Positions 31,041-39,578 of a stretch of 48,921 bases of DNA are shown in pieces. Origin of the DNA: an uncultured Microcaldota archaeon. GTDB lineage: Archaea; Micrarchaeota; Micrarchaeia; Micrarchaeales; Micrarchaeaceae. The position numbers and the translations under genes were made by a program. The notes beneath the pieces are model-generated. The model made no database searches and was not told the DNA's origin. It worked only from the letters and a program-made list of their open reading frames with translations. Position 1 is the first letter of the stretch, and the number at the start of each line of letters is the position of its first letter. The stretch is from the NCBI GenBank assembly GCA_903884115.1, contig CAISDH010000021.1, positions 1-48,921 of the forward strand, read 5' to 3'.

Positions 31041-31963
31041 GACGTGCATTTGTAAACGGATTGCTGGACATAATGGGGACTGAAAGGAAAGAAAGCAAGG
31101 AGCTTACCTATCTGCTAGCCGGTGATCTCGGATTCTCCGCATTTGAAAATATACGGGAAGATTATCCTAAGCGCTTCATGAACATGGGCCTTTCAGAGCA
31201 GAATATGGTAGGTGTATCTGCAGGCATGGCATACGCAGGCAAAAAAGTGTTCCTTTATTCAATAATACCCTTCTTGCTGTACCGTACCTTTGAACAGGTC
31301 CGGAATGACCTGTGCTATCCCCGTCTTCCGGTTAGGATGGTCGGCGTAGGTGCAGGCCTGGCGTATGCCGACGCAGGAGCAACCCACCAACCACTAGAAG
31401 ATTTGAAGGTGGCAGACGCTCTGCCCAATCTGACAATCCTGAACCCCTCTGATGCACAGGAAGTCGGGCTGTTCATGCAGAAAATCGACAGCATAAAAGG
31501 CCCATCATACATGCGGCTTTCAAAGAACGAGGATATCGTGCTGCACACCGAAGACCTGCGCATCAACATAGGCAAAGCTCTAAGACTGGTCACAGGCAAA
31601 AGAATATTGATAGTATCGAGCGGAGTCCTTACCAAGGTGGCGCTCGAAGTTGCTGGCCTGCTCAACAAGGGCGAGAAAGGTGCTGCCGAGGTGCTGGAAA
31701 TACACACATTCAAGCCTTTTGACTATGGTGCAGTCATAGGCTCTGCAAGGGGCAAAGAGCTGATAGTGACCATAGAAGACAATACCGGAGCTCTTGCTGA
31801 GAAAGTCGCAAGCGCACTGGCTGGAAAAGAGGTCCAGAAGTTCCTTTCTTTCAAATTGCCCGATGAGTTTACGCATGTTGCCGGCACCAAAGAATACTTA
31901 TTCAAGAGCTATGGCATAAGTACATCAGACATTTATGGCAGGATCAAGAGTGTAATGAAATGA
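31037..31963 (+). CDS. Transketolase-like enzyme, C-terminal subunit
   Basis: 308 residues. The Pyr domain carries the TPP-activating glutamate in MGLSEQNMVG (Glu54) and AGMAYAGKKVFLYSIIPF; GAGLAYADAGATHQPLEDL is the substrate-side loop. A transketolase C-domain follows (KRILIVSSGVLTKVALEVA). It completes the enzyme begun by the upstream gene. It overlaps rfbG by 4 bases, so all three are translationally coupled. Confidence 0.9.
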   Translation: MRRAFVNGLLDIMGTERKESKELTYLLAGDLGFSAFENIREDYPKRFMNMGLSEQNMVGVSAGMAYAGKKVFLYSIIPFLLYRTFEQVRNDLCYPRLPVRMVGVGAGLAYADAGATHQPLEDLKVADALPNLTILNPSDAQEVGLFMQKIDSIKGPSYMRLSKNEDIVLHTEDLRINIGKALRLVTGKRILIVSSGVLTKVALEVAGLLNKGEKGAAEVLEIHTFKPFDYGAVIGSARGKELIVTIEDNTGALAEKVASALAGKEVQKFLSFKLPDEFTHVAGTKEYLFKSYGISTSDIYGRIKSVMK

Positions 31964-33012
31964 CCCATCTCTCTAATTTCTATAAGAACAAGCAGGTTCT
32001 AGTCACAGGCCATACGGGCTTCATAGGTTCATGGCTCACTTTGTGGCTTACTGAATTGGGTGCTGACGTAATCGGCTTTTCTTTAAAACCCCCCTCTAAC
32101 CCTTATCACTATAGATTTCTGGGCCTCGAGGACAAAGTAACCAACGTACGTGGCGACATACGGAAAAAAGACCAAGTGCTCAATCTGATAAAGAAGCATG
32201 AACCAGAAGTAGTATTCCACTTGGCTGCCCGTCCGATACTTCTAGACTCCTATATCGATCCCATCGATACATACATTACAAATGCGATAGGCACACTGAA
32301 CTTGTTGGATGCGATAAGAAGGACTGGCAAGACAAAAGCCATACTTAACATGACCACTGATAAGGTCTACGAGAACAAAGGAACAAGAGTGGCTTATAAA
32401 GAAGATGATAAACTTGGTGGATACGATCCCTATAGTTCTAGCAAGGCCTGTTCAGAGCTGATAACAAAATCCTACAAGAACAGCTTCCTGTCAGATGCGG
32501 GAGTTGCGACAGTGCGCGCCGGGAACATTATCGGAGGTGGGGACTGGGGCGCGTTAAGGCTCATGCCTGATCTCATACTCTCTCATGTGAATAACAACAC
32601 AATAACAATAAGAAATCCAAGCGCCATACGGCCTTGGACTTATGTGCTGGACTTCCTGAACGGCTATCTTACCCTTGGAGAGAAACTCTATACTGATCCA
32701 AGCAGGTACTCAGGAGCATGGAACTTATCATCCAGTTATGCGAAGACAGTGATGGATCTGATAACGGAAATGTCGAAATATCTAAACATCAAATACAAAG
32801 TCCATAACGGCCGTAAAGGGCATGAAGACATGATTCTGTTGCTGAATTCTGATAAATCCAAGAAAGAACTGAGGTGGAAACCCATGAACAGTTTTGAGGA
32901 CACTGTAAGAAGCACTGCTTCATGGTATGCTCACTTCTACAAGGATCACAGAGTTCCATTCACCTACTCGCGGACGCAACTCTCCGAGTTTAAAAAACGA
33001 TTGCATGAATAA
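31960..33012 (+). CDS. rfbG: CDP-glucose 4,6-dehydratase
   Basis: 350 residues of extended SDR type. The NAD-binding GHTGFIGSW is at 17-25. The catalytic triad region has MTTDKVYEN (Thr133, Asp134, Lys135) and Y158-x3-K162 in YDPYSSSKA. ARPILLDSYIDP and GNIIGGGDWG match RfbG. It converts CDP-glucose to CDP-4-keto-6-deoxyglucose, the substrate of RfbH located on the other strand. The base composition is more AT-rich than in the housekeeping half, as for the next gene. Confidence 0.93.
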   Translation: MTHLSNFYKNKQVLVTGHTGFIGSWLTLWLTELGADVIGFSLKPPSNPYHYRFLGLEDKVTNVRGDIRKKDQVLNLIKKHEPEVVFHLAARPILLDSYIDPIDTYITNAIGTLNLLDAIRRTGKTKAILNMTTDKVYENKGTRVAYKEDDKLGGYDPYSSSKACSELITKSYKNSFLSDAGVATVRAGNIIGGGDWGALRLMPDLILSHVNNNTITIRNPSAIRPWTYVLDFLNGYLTLGEKLYTDPSRYSGAWNLSSSYAKTVMDLITEMSKYLNIKYKVHNGRKGHEDMILLLNSDKSKKELRWKPMNSFEDTVRSTASWYAHFYKDHRVPFTYSRTQLSEFKKRLHE

Positions 33013-33988
33013 GCTTGGAATATACATCCCAACTCGTAACAGAAGAGACGACCTGGAAAAATGCATAAGGCACTTCATACCCCAATTGAAGAAATACGGG
33101 CTTTCTATCTACATATCTGACAACAACTCTACCGACGGAACTGAAGAGGCACTCAAGGTTCTAAAGAAAGAGTACCGTAACATATTCTACAAGAGGAACA
33201 GAAATAAGCTTGGAGGCACTTACGCGTCTAATCTGATAAATTTGCTTGGCATGGGCGATACCGAATTCGCCTGGATATTCGGCGATGACGACATAGTGAA
33301 GGAACATGCAATTGACACTATACTGAAGCATCTAGAGGGCGGATGCGATTTCCTGCAGATCAATGCAGAGGTGTGGAATGACTCATTCTCTAAAAAATTC
33401 GAGGATCTGAAGATACACGCAAGAAATGACGTAGCCTATTCGAAGGGCGACCATGCTGCCGTGCTCTCTCAAGCAAAAAGCGGCTATGCTGGGTTCATGG
33501 GCAGCATAATAACAAGGACGCGATACTTGAGAAGTGAATTGAGAAAGATAAAGGACGATGATCTGGCACAGAAAGAGTTTTTGCACACAACGCTCTTCTT
33601 CAGAGCAATTGTAGGTAGAACTGGCATGCTGATAGCGCAGCCCCTGATAAAATATCATACAAGAAGCACTGTGCCTAATTTCGCGCTCAAGACGTGGTTG
33701 GTGAGTTTTCCAGCAGAATTAAAAGAGCTAAGTTCTGCTTACCCTGATGAAGTCCTTAAGGCAGCGGGCACACTTCCAACAATCAATTTGATCGGAATAG
33801 CGTGCATCAACAAGCTTCAAAATCCCCAAGAGACCGACACTTACAAAGCATATGTACGATCCAACAGCAATCTGGGCGTGCCTGCAAAGGCCGCTCTGCT
33901 CTCCATGTTGGATCTGCCTGACGCATTCGTACATTATGTGATATATCCGGTCATAAAGAGATCAAGAGACTTGACAATGGAACTCTGA
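33005..33988 (+). CDS. Glycosyltransferase family 2, abequosyltransferase (RfbV)-like
   Basis: 327 residues from ATG 33005, inside the end of rfbG (8-base overlap). The GT2 core shows IYIPTRNRRDDLEKC, YISDNNSTDGT and WIFGDDDIV. The layout, with LGGTYASNLINL before the DDD, resembles the 3,6-dideoxyhexose transferases of enteric O-antigen clusters. It would attach the deoxysugar made by this cluster to a lipid-linked glycan. Acceptor and exact donor are not predictable. The 150 bases after it hold no gene. Confidence 0.8.
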   Translation: MNKLGIYIPTRNRRDDLEKCIRHFIPQLKKYGLSIYISDNNSTDGTEEALKVLKKEYRNIFYKRNRNKLGGTYASNLINLLGMGDTEFAWIFGDDDIVKEHAIDTILKHLEGGCDFLQINAEVWNDSFSKKFEDLKIHARNDVAYSKGDHAAVLSQAKSGYAGFMGSIITRTRYLRSELRKIKDDDLAQKEFLHTTLFFRAIVGRTGMLIAQPLIKYHTRSTVPNFALKTWLVSFPAELKELSSAYPDEVLKAAGTLPTINLIGIACINKLQNPQETDTYKAYVRSNSNLGVPAKAALLSMLDLPDAFVHYVIYPVIKRSRDLTMEL

Positions 33989-34138
33989 GCATGTCTGCTA
34001 TCTGCCTTCAATAACAAGGACTTTCTCAATCAAGCGGAATGCTTTGCTACGGGCAGGGATGGGAAAGGAATAAATGCAGACGTTGCACTTATTCTCACAG
34101 TCGCTTTGACAAGATAATCGGGGCGCAGGACGAGATGC

Positions 34139-35044
34139 GTGCGAGTATTCATAACCGGTGCCGGGGGATTTATCGGGAGGAATGCATGCGAATATCTGGG
34201 AAAGAGGCACAAGGTTTTCGCTCCTTCCCACAGCGAGCTGGAGCTTAACGATGCCGAAGCAGTGCTTAACTATGTGCAGGAGCATGACATTGACGTGATA
34301 CTCCACTGCGCGAACAAGGGCGGTGGGCGCGGTGCCGTAGGGCTGCAGAGTGTCGTCGATGACAACCTGCGCAGTTTCTTCAGCATAGCAAGAGCCAGCA
34401 AGGAGGTCTCGCGAATATTCTATTACGGCTCCGGTGCAGAGTTCGACAAGTCCAGGGACTTGAAAGAGGTCAGGGAGGACCAATTCGGGGAACGTGTGCC
34501 AAAAGACGATTACGGCTTCTACAAATATGTGTGCAACAACCATGCAAGGGCCTCTGACAATATAACAAACTTGAGACTCTTCGGTGTCTTCGGGAAATAC
34601 GAGCAGTATGGGTTCCGCTTCATCTCTAATGCGATAGTAAAGAACCTGCTCGGCATGGACATAAAGGTAAAACAGAATGTAGTGTTCGACTTTCTATACA
34701 TAACGGACCTCATGAAAATAACAGAGCACTTCCTCAGCATCGACCCCAAATATAGAGATTATAACGTAACGCCGAGCGAATCAATAGATTTGCTGGACGC
34801 ATGTAAGATAATAAACAGCTCCGCCACTAAGGCATCAAAGGTCGAAGTGCTGAATCCTGGGCTGAACTTCGAGTACACAGGAAGCAACTCGAGGCTGATG
34901 GAAGAATTAGGACAATACCAGTTTATGAGCTACGGCGAGTCGATAACTGATCTCTACAAGTATTACGAAGAAAATATTGAACGCATAGACAGTACGCTTG
35001 TCATGGAAGACCCGTATCTCAAAAATGGCCAGGTCAGGAAATAG
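34139..35044 (+). CDS. NAD(P)-dependent SDR, sugar-nucleotide reductase/epimerase
   Basis: 301 residues, start GTG 34139. VFITGAGGFIGRN is the Rossmann motif; the catalytic Y-x3-K is in DDYGFYKYV, and SGAEFDKS is the preceding Ser region. NLRLFGVFGKYEQYGFRF and DFLYITDLMKI are normal extended-SDR blocks. Its place behind the RfbV-like transferase suggests the C4 ketoreductase that turns the CDP-4-keto-3,6-dideoxy sugar into a final hexose. Epimerase activity is an equal alternative. Confidence 0.8.
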   Translation: MRVFITGAGGFIGRNACEYLGKRHKVFAPSHSELELNDAEAVLNYVQEHDIDVILHCANKGGGRGAVGLQSVVDDNLRSFFSIARASKEVSRIFYYGSGAEFDKSRDLKEVREDQFGERVPKDDYGFYKYVCNNHARASDNITNLRLFGVFGKYEQYGFRFISNAIVKNLLGMDIKVKQNVVFDFLYITDLMKITEHFLSIDPKYRDYNVTPSESIDLLDACKIINSSATKASKVEVLNPGLNFEYTGSNSRLMEELGQYQFMSYGESITDLYKYYEENIERIDSTLVMEDPYLKNGQVRK

Positions 35045-35050
35045 GCAGTG

Positions 35051-36847
35051 CTATTCGTCCAGAGGTGGTATTATCATGTTCTGTCTGAATTCCTCCCTGC
35101 TTAGGAAGGGGTACATGTCCTCCATGGGCCTCGATACTAGCGTGCCGTCCGGTTTGGTGAATGAGCTCACAGCGGGCACGACCTCCTGGTCGCGTATGCA
35201 CATGACCTCGCAGATGACTGGTCCGGGATGCGCAAGTACGTCCCTGATGGTGTCTGCAAGAGTTGCGCTGCTGTCTGCCTTGAAGTATCTTATCCCATAG
35301 GCATCGGCGATTTTCTTTGTGTCAGGGAAAGAAACCCCAGAGGTACTGTCTGTCCCCATGAACCTAGAGTTGAAGAAATTGCGCTGGGTTGCTCTTATGG
35401 AGAGGTATCCGTCGTTGTTCCAGACGAATAGCTTGACAGGCAGGTTGTGATACACCAATGTCTGGAGCTCATGTATGTTCATCTGGAAAGAGCCATCGCC
35501 TGTGATACCTATCACGGCCTTCTTGTCACGCGCGAAACTGACTCCTACGCACGCAGGAAGAGTGTAACCCATCTCGGCCTGTCCTCCGGAGGTGATATAT
35601 CTCTGCCCCTCTTTGAGATTTATCGCCTGCGTGGTAACGTAGAACGCTGAACCCGCATCTGAAACTACCACTGCGTCAGGTTCCATGACTCTGGAAAGCA
35701 CATCAACAAAATAATAAAGGTTGATTCCTTTGCTGTCGTCCTTGTATTCTGAAAGGCACACTGGATACCTTTCTTTCCATTCTATGCACTTCACCGACCA
35801 CGAGGAGATGTCTTGCATTTTACCGAACTTTGCTGCCTGCAGAAACTTCTTGGCGTCCGCATTCACGAAGAGGTCTATATTTATCGTCTTCTTCTTGTGC
35901 TCTTCGGTGTCAATGTCAACTACTATCTTCTTTGCCGCGCGCGCAAATTTGGTATACTCGTGCGCCACTGAACTAACATGCATACTGCTGCCTATAGAAA
36001 GCACGAGATCCGAGTTCTGGACTGCAAAGTTTCCTGCCCTTGATCCCTTGCTTCCGATGCAGCCTATATATTGCGGGTGGCCTGTCGGCAGCACACCAAC
36101 GCCAAGGTATGGCGAAACGCAAGGGATCTTGTACTCTTCAACGAACCTCTTGAATTCCGGGATCGCCTTGGCAAGCATTATGCCATGGCCCATTATTATA
36201 ACGGGCCTTTTTGAAGCAGCTAGCAATTTACCGACTTCGGCCATCTCTTCGGCGGTCGGCTCTTCCTTGTAATTACTCTTCAATTCTCTCTCGTTGAAAT
36301 GTTTAAGAGACGCCTCGTCTATCTTTGTACTCTGCACGTCCATCGGAACATCTATCCACACTGGACCAGGCCGCCCGTGTATGGCCAGGTAAGCTGCTTT
36401 TTCTAAATGGTATGCTATTTCGCTTGGTTCGTTCACCATCACCGCGTATTTCGTGATAGGCTCCACGATTGAGACAATATCTGCTTCCTGAACTCCAAAA
36501 ACACGCAGATTAAGCCCGGAGTTCCTTTTTGTCTGGGCACGCTTGACCTGACCTGAGATGAACATACAGGGAGTGCTGTCCTGATATCCATTAAGCAGGC
36601 CCGTGATTGCGTTAGTGCCCCCGCAGCCTGTTGTTACGAAGCACGCCCCGATATTTCCGGTGTACTTTGCATAAGAGACTGCTGCCATTGCCGCCGCCTG
36701 CTCGTGGTGAGTGCAAACAGGCTTGATCTTCTGGTTCACGGCCATAGCATCCAGAAGGAACATCATCCCGCCTCCGCTGACCATGAATAGGTGTTTCACG
36801 CCGAGTTTAGAAAGAAAATCAAGTATGTAATCGGCTACGCGCATCAT
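35051..36847 (-). CDS. TPP-dependent enzyme of acetolactate-synthase fold, sugar-cluster type
   Basis: 598 residues from ATG 36847, directly after the aminotransferase stop with GTGATGTG ahead; the frame to 36952 would overlap that gene. Glu49 in THHEQAAAMAA is the cofactor-activating glutamate. The central domain spans about 195-330 and the TPP/Mg motif GDGSFQMN starts at 450. The beginning, VSGGGMMFLLDAM, matches members found in lipopolysaccharide clusters and not biosynthetic IlvB; no regulatory subunit gene is nearby. YerE, which adds a two-carbon unit from pyruvate to a CDP-4-keto-dideoxy sugar to make yersiniose, belongs to this superfamily. That activity is plausible here but unproven. 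Confidence 0.85.
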   Translation of the reverse strand: MMRVADYILDFLSKLGVKHLFMVSGGGMMFLLDAMAVNQKIKPVCTHHEQAAAMAAVSYAKYTGNIGACFVTTGCGGTNAITGLLNGYQDSTPCMFISGQVKRAQTKRNSGLNLRVFGVQEADIVSIVEPITKYAVMVNEPSEIAYHLEKAAYLAIHGRPGPVWIDVPMDVQSTKIDEASLKHFNERELKSNYKEEPTAEEMAEVGKLLAASKRPVIIMGHGIMLAKAIPEFKRFVEEYKIPCVSPYLGVGVLPTGHPQYIGCIGSKGSRAGNFAVQNSDLVLSIGSSMHVSSVAHEYTKFARAAKKIVVDIDTEEHKKKTINIDLFVNADAKKFLQAAKFGKMQDISSWSVKCIEWKERYPVCLSEYKDDSKGINLYYFVDVLSRVMEPDAVVVSDAGSAFYVTTQAINLKEGQRYITSGGQAEMGYTLPACVGVSFARDKKAVIGITGDGSFQMNIHELQTLVYHNLPVKLFVWNNDGYLSIRATQRNFFNSRFMGTDSTSGVSFPDTKKIADAYGIRYFKADSSATLADTIRDVLAHPGPVICEVMCIRDQEVVPAVSSFTKPDGTLVSRPMEDMYPFLSREEFRQNMIIPPLDE

Positions 36848-36851
36848 CACA

Positions 36852-38048
36852 TCACTTACCTGACTTGAGCGGGAGTTTTCCAGCAGCCACCTGCAGCCGC
36901 CGTATTCCTTCAGAGATTCGCTCCCTCGAAGTGGCGTAGCAGAGACGGACATAGCCCTCTCCGGCTTTGCCGAAGCTGCTGCCAGGTGTCACGGCAACTC
37001 CTGCCTTGTCCAGTGCATATTCTGCAAACTGATCGCTCGTCAAACCGGTTCCTGTTATGTTAGGGAAGACGTAGATCGCGCCGCCCGGTTTTAGGCACCG
37101 CATCCCAGGCACTTTGTTGAGGCCGTCGACCAGAAGGTCCCTCCTCGCCTTGTATTCTGCCATCATCTTATTCACTTCGGACTGGTCCCCGCGCAGCGCC
37201 TCCAAACCGGCCTTTTGTATAAAGGGAGAAACACAAGAGGATGTTGTCTGTAGCAGAAGGCTCATCTTTTCTATCACATCCTCAGGACCTATCGCCACTC
37301 CAAGGCGCCAGCCTGTCATCGCAAAGGCCTTGCTGAACCCGTTGAGCAGTATTGTGCGCTTCTGGCACTTGTCCCGTATGGATGGCGTGCTAAACTTCGC
37401 TATTTTCTCGAACATCATCCGAGAATACACTTCGTCGGTCAAGAGAAAAACATCCTTTTCCTCTGCTATGTCTGCCATTTGGGATATTTCTTCCGCAGTC
37501 ATGACTGAGCCTGTCGGATTCTGCGGCGAATTCATTATTATGAGGCGCGTCCTGTCAGTTATCCTTTTACGCACGTCATCAGGATTCATCCTGAACGCAT
37601 TCTCCTCCTTCAGGGGCACAGGCACTGCCTTGGCACTGCAGAACTTTATCGCAGAGTAATATGTAGGAAAGCCAGGATCCGGGGCGATCACCTCGTCGCC
37701 AGGTTCAACCAGGCAGCTTATCGCATAGTAGATGATGATGTTCGCGCCAGGACACACGAGAACCTGGTTCATTGTTGGTCGGAAGCCCCTTGAGGCTTCT
37801 GTCGCCTTGCAGATCGCTTCCCGAAACTCTATATCGCCATAAGAATTGGTGTAGTGCGTTTCCCCTCTTTGTATGGAATCGCATGCGGCGCGCACTATGT
37901 TCTGCGGCGTGCTGAAGTCTGGGTCGCCTATCTCGAAATGCACTATGTCCTTTCCTTCCTTCTCAAGCTGCTGAACTTTGGCCAGAATCTTGAACATAGG
38001 CTGCCCTTCCAATGCGTTAGCAGCTTTCGTAAGTCTGTATTTAATCAA
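36852..38048 (-). CDS. Class I (AspC-like) PLP aminotransferase
   Basis: 398 residues. GDPDFSTP at 41-48, SPQNPTGSVMT, the substrate Tyr region DEVYSRMM and Lys240 in LNGFSKAFAMTGWRLG are standard. The closest classes are aspartate/aromatic aminotransferases. The start would be TTG 38048 with GGTGAT immediately adjacent, an unusually tight spacing; ATG 37997 is possible but would cut the first helix. The promoter probably lies in 38060-38110 (CTATAAGGC, CTAAAAAG). It shares a transcript with the TPP enzyme, so it may supply the amino acid or keto acid used by it, or aminate a sugar. The gap to rfbH is 149 bases without a gene. Confidence 0.88.
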   Translation of the reverse strand: MIKYRLTKAANALEGQPMFKILAKVQQLEKEGKDIVHFEIGDPDFSTPQNIVRAACDSIQRGETHYTNSYGDIEFREAICKATEASRGFRPTMNQVLVCPGANIIIYYAISCLVEPGDEVIAPDPGFPTYYSAIKFCSAKAVPVPLKEENAFRMNPDDVRKRITDRTRLIIMNSPQNPTGSVMTAEEISQMADIAEEKDVFLLTDEVYSRMMFEKIAKFSTPSIRDKCQKRTILLNGFSKAFAMTGWRLGVAIGPEDVIEKMSLLLQTTSSCVSPFIQKAGLEALRGDQSEVNKMMAEYKARRDLLVDGLNKVPGMRCLKPGGAIYVFPNITGTGLTSDQFAEYALDKAGVAVTPGSSFGKAGEGYVRLCYATSRERISEGIRRLQVAAGKLPLKSGK

Positions 38049-38197
38049 ATCACCCGCGCCTTACAGTGTTACTATAGGAATAGCACATCTATCTTTTTAG
38101 CCTTATAGGACTGTCCCTATCAAATTCGCAAACTGGCGCAAAAAGAGTTCCCGCACACCAAGGGATCTGACGCGTGATCGCTGAGCAGTTTTGCTAT

Positions 38198-39523
38198 TTA
38201 TCTCTCTTTCTCCTTTACAAACTCGTCGAACACGCTTATGATGTACTCAAGCATCTGCTTGGTAAGTCCTGGATAGACGCCTATCCAGAATGTGTTGTTC
38301 ATCACGAAGTCAGAGTTCTCAAGTTTTCCTATCCTTTCCTGCTCCATTCCGATATAGGCTGGTTGCCTGACCAAGTTGCCTCCGAACAGCATCCTTGTCT
38401 GTATGCCTTTGGATTCCAGCCTCTCTACGATGTCGTTCTTAGTGAATTTGGCATCCTTTCTGACTGACAGCGGGAACCCAAATGGGCTGATGTCTGCTTT
38501 TGCGTACTTTTTCGGCATTATGAATACGTCATCATGCTCCTTTAGGCTGGAGAGGAGGAACTGGAAGTTCTCCTTTCTCTTTCTCAAGAATTCTGGCAGT
38601 TTCTTTAGCTGGGCGACTCCCACTGCAGCTTGCATGTCTGTGACCTTTAGGTTGTACCCGATATTGGAGTATGTGTATTTGTGGTCGTAGCCCCTGGGGA
38701 GCTCTCCAAGCTTCTGTCCGAACCTCTTTCCGCATGTGTTGTCCTTTCCCGCAGGGCAATAGCAATCCCTGCCCCAGTCGCGGAAAGACTCGACAAGCTT
38801 CTTGTAAATGGCATTGGAAGTCATAACTGCGCCTCCTTCTCCCATGGTCATCTGGTGCGCAGGATAGAAGCTAACCGTCCCAAACTCTCCAAAAGTTCCT
38901 ACCGGCTTTCCATCCCACTTGGCACCTACCGCATCGCAACAATCCTCTATGACATATAGTCCGTGCTCCTTTGCAACCTTCATCGTCGTGTCAAGGTCGA
39001 AAGGATTTCCAAGAGTGTGCGCCAGCATTATTGCCCTGGCTCCTTTTTCCGCGGCTTCCTCTATTCCAGCAGGGAGCGGGTTGTAAGTGCCTATCTCCGC
39101 GTCGACGAAGATGGGTATGAGGCCGTTCTGGTAGATCGGGTTGAGCGTTGTAGGGAAGCCGGTGGCGCAGGTTATCACCTTGTCTCCGCGCCTAAGCTTG
39201 TCTTTGCCGAGCGCGTTGCTTGTAAGCGCTGAGAGCGCAAGCAGATTTGCAGACGAACCAGAGTTCGTAAGGGAGCAATACCGCGTGCCGAAGAACTCTG
39301 CATACTCCTTCTCAAAGCGTTCAGCGTACTTTCCAGCTGTAAGCCAGAAATCGAGCGCACTATCCACTAGTGTTGTCATCTCTTCATAGTCGTAGATCCT
39401 GCCCGCGTAAGGTATCTTTGTCTTGCCAGGAACGAATTCCTGCTCTGTTCTGAGATTGGAGAACTGCTTTACTTTTTTAAGTATTTCCTCTCTGAGCGTG
39501 TTTTGCTCAACGTCTGATGTCAT
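38198..39523 (-). CDS. rfbH: CDP-4-keto-6-deoxyglucose 3-dehydrase (E1)
   Basis: 441 residues from ATG 39523 (MTSDVEQN); upstream in-frame codons fall in an AT-rich promoter. It is an aspartate-aminotransferase fold with two E1 hallmarks. His223 replaces the PLP lysine in YPAHQMTMGEGG. The 2Fe-2S ligands are C254-x-C256-x7-C264, offset by three from enteric E1 (H220, C251, C253, C261). It uses pyridoxamine phosphate to remove the C3 hydroxyl of CDP-4-keto-6-deoxyglucose. The partner reductase E3 (RfbI/DdhD) is absent from this window, so electrons must come from elsewhere. Confidence 0.95.
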   Translation of the reverse strand: MTSDVEQNTLREEILKKVKQFSNLRTEQEFVPGKTKIPYAGRIYDYEEMTTLVDSALDFWLTAGKYAERFEKEYAEFFGTRYCSLTNSGSSANLLALSALTSNALGKDKLRRGDKVITCATGFPTTLNPIYQNGLIPIFVDAEIGTYNPLPAGIEEAAEKGARAIMLAHTLGNPFDLDTTMKVAKEHGLYVIEDCCDAVGAKWDGKPVGTFGEFGTVSFYPAHQMTMGEGGAVMTSNAIYKKLVESFRDWGRDCYCPAGKDNTCGKRFGQKLGELPRGYDHKYTYSNIGYNLKVTDMQAAVGVAQLKKLPEFLRKRKENFQFLLSSLKEHDDVFIMPKKYAKADISPFGFPLSVRKDAKFTKNDIVERLESKGIQTRMLFGGNLVRQPAYIGMEQERIGKLENSDFVMNNTFWIGVYPGLTKQMLEYIISVFDEFVKEKER

Positions 39524-39578
39524 GCTATGATTATGATATATTACTTTATTATTTTTATGCATCCTGCCCATATCCCTG

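Noticed and set aside
35051-38048. Acetolactate synthase plus aminotransferase as a branched-chain amino acid operon
   Set aside because: No IlvN, IlvC or IlvD gene is near, the aminotransferase is AspC-like, the TPP enzyme has the sugar-cluster N-terminus, and both sit among glycan genes. ilvE lies alone at 16966.
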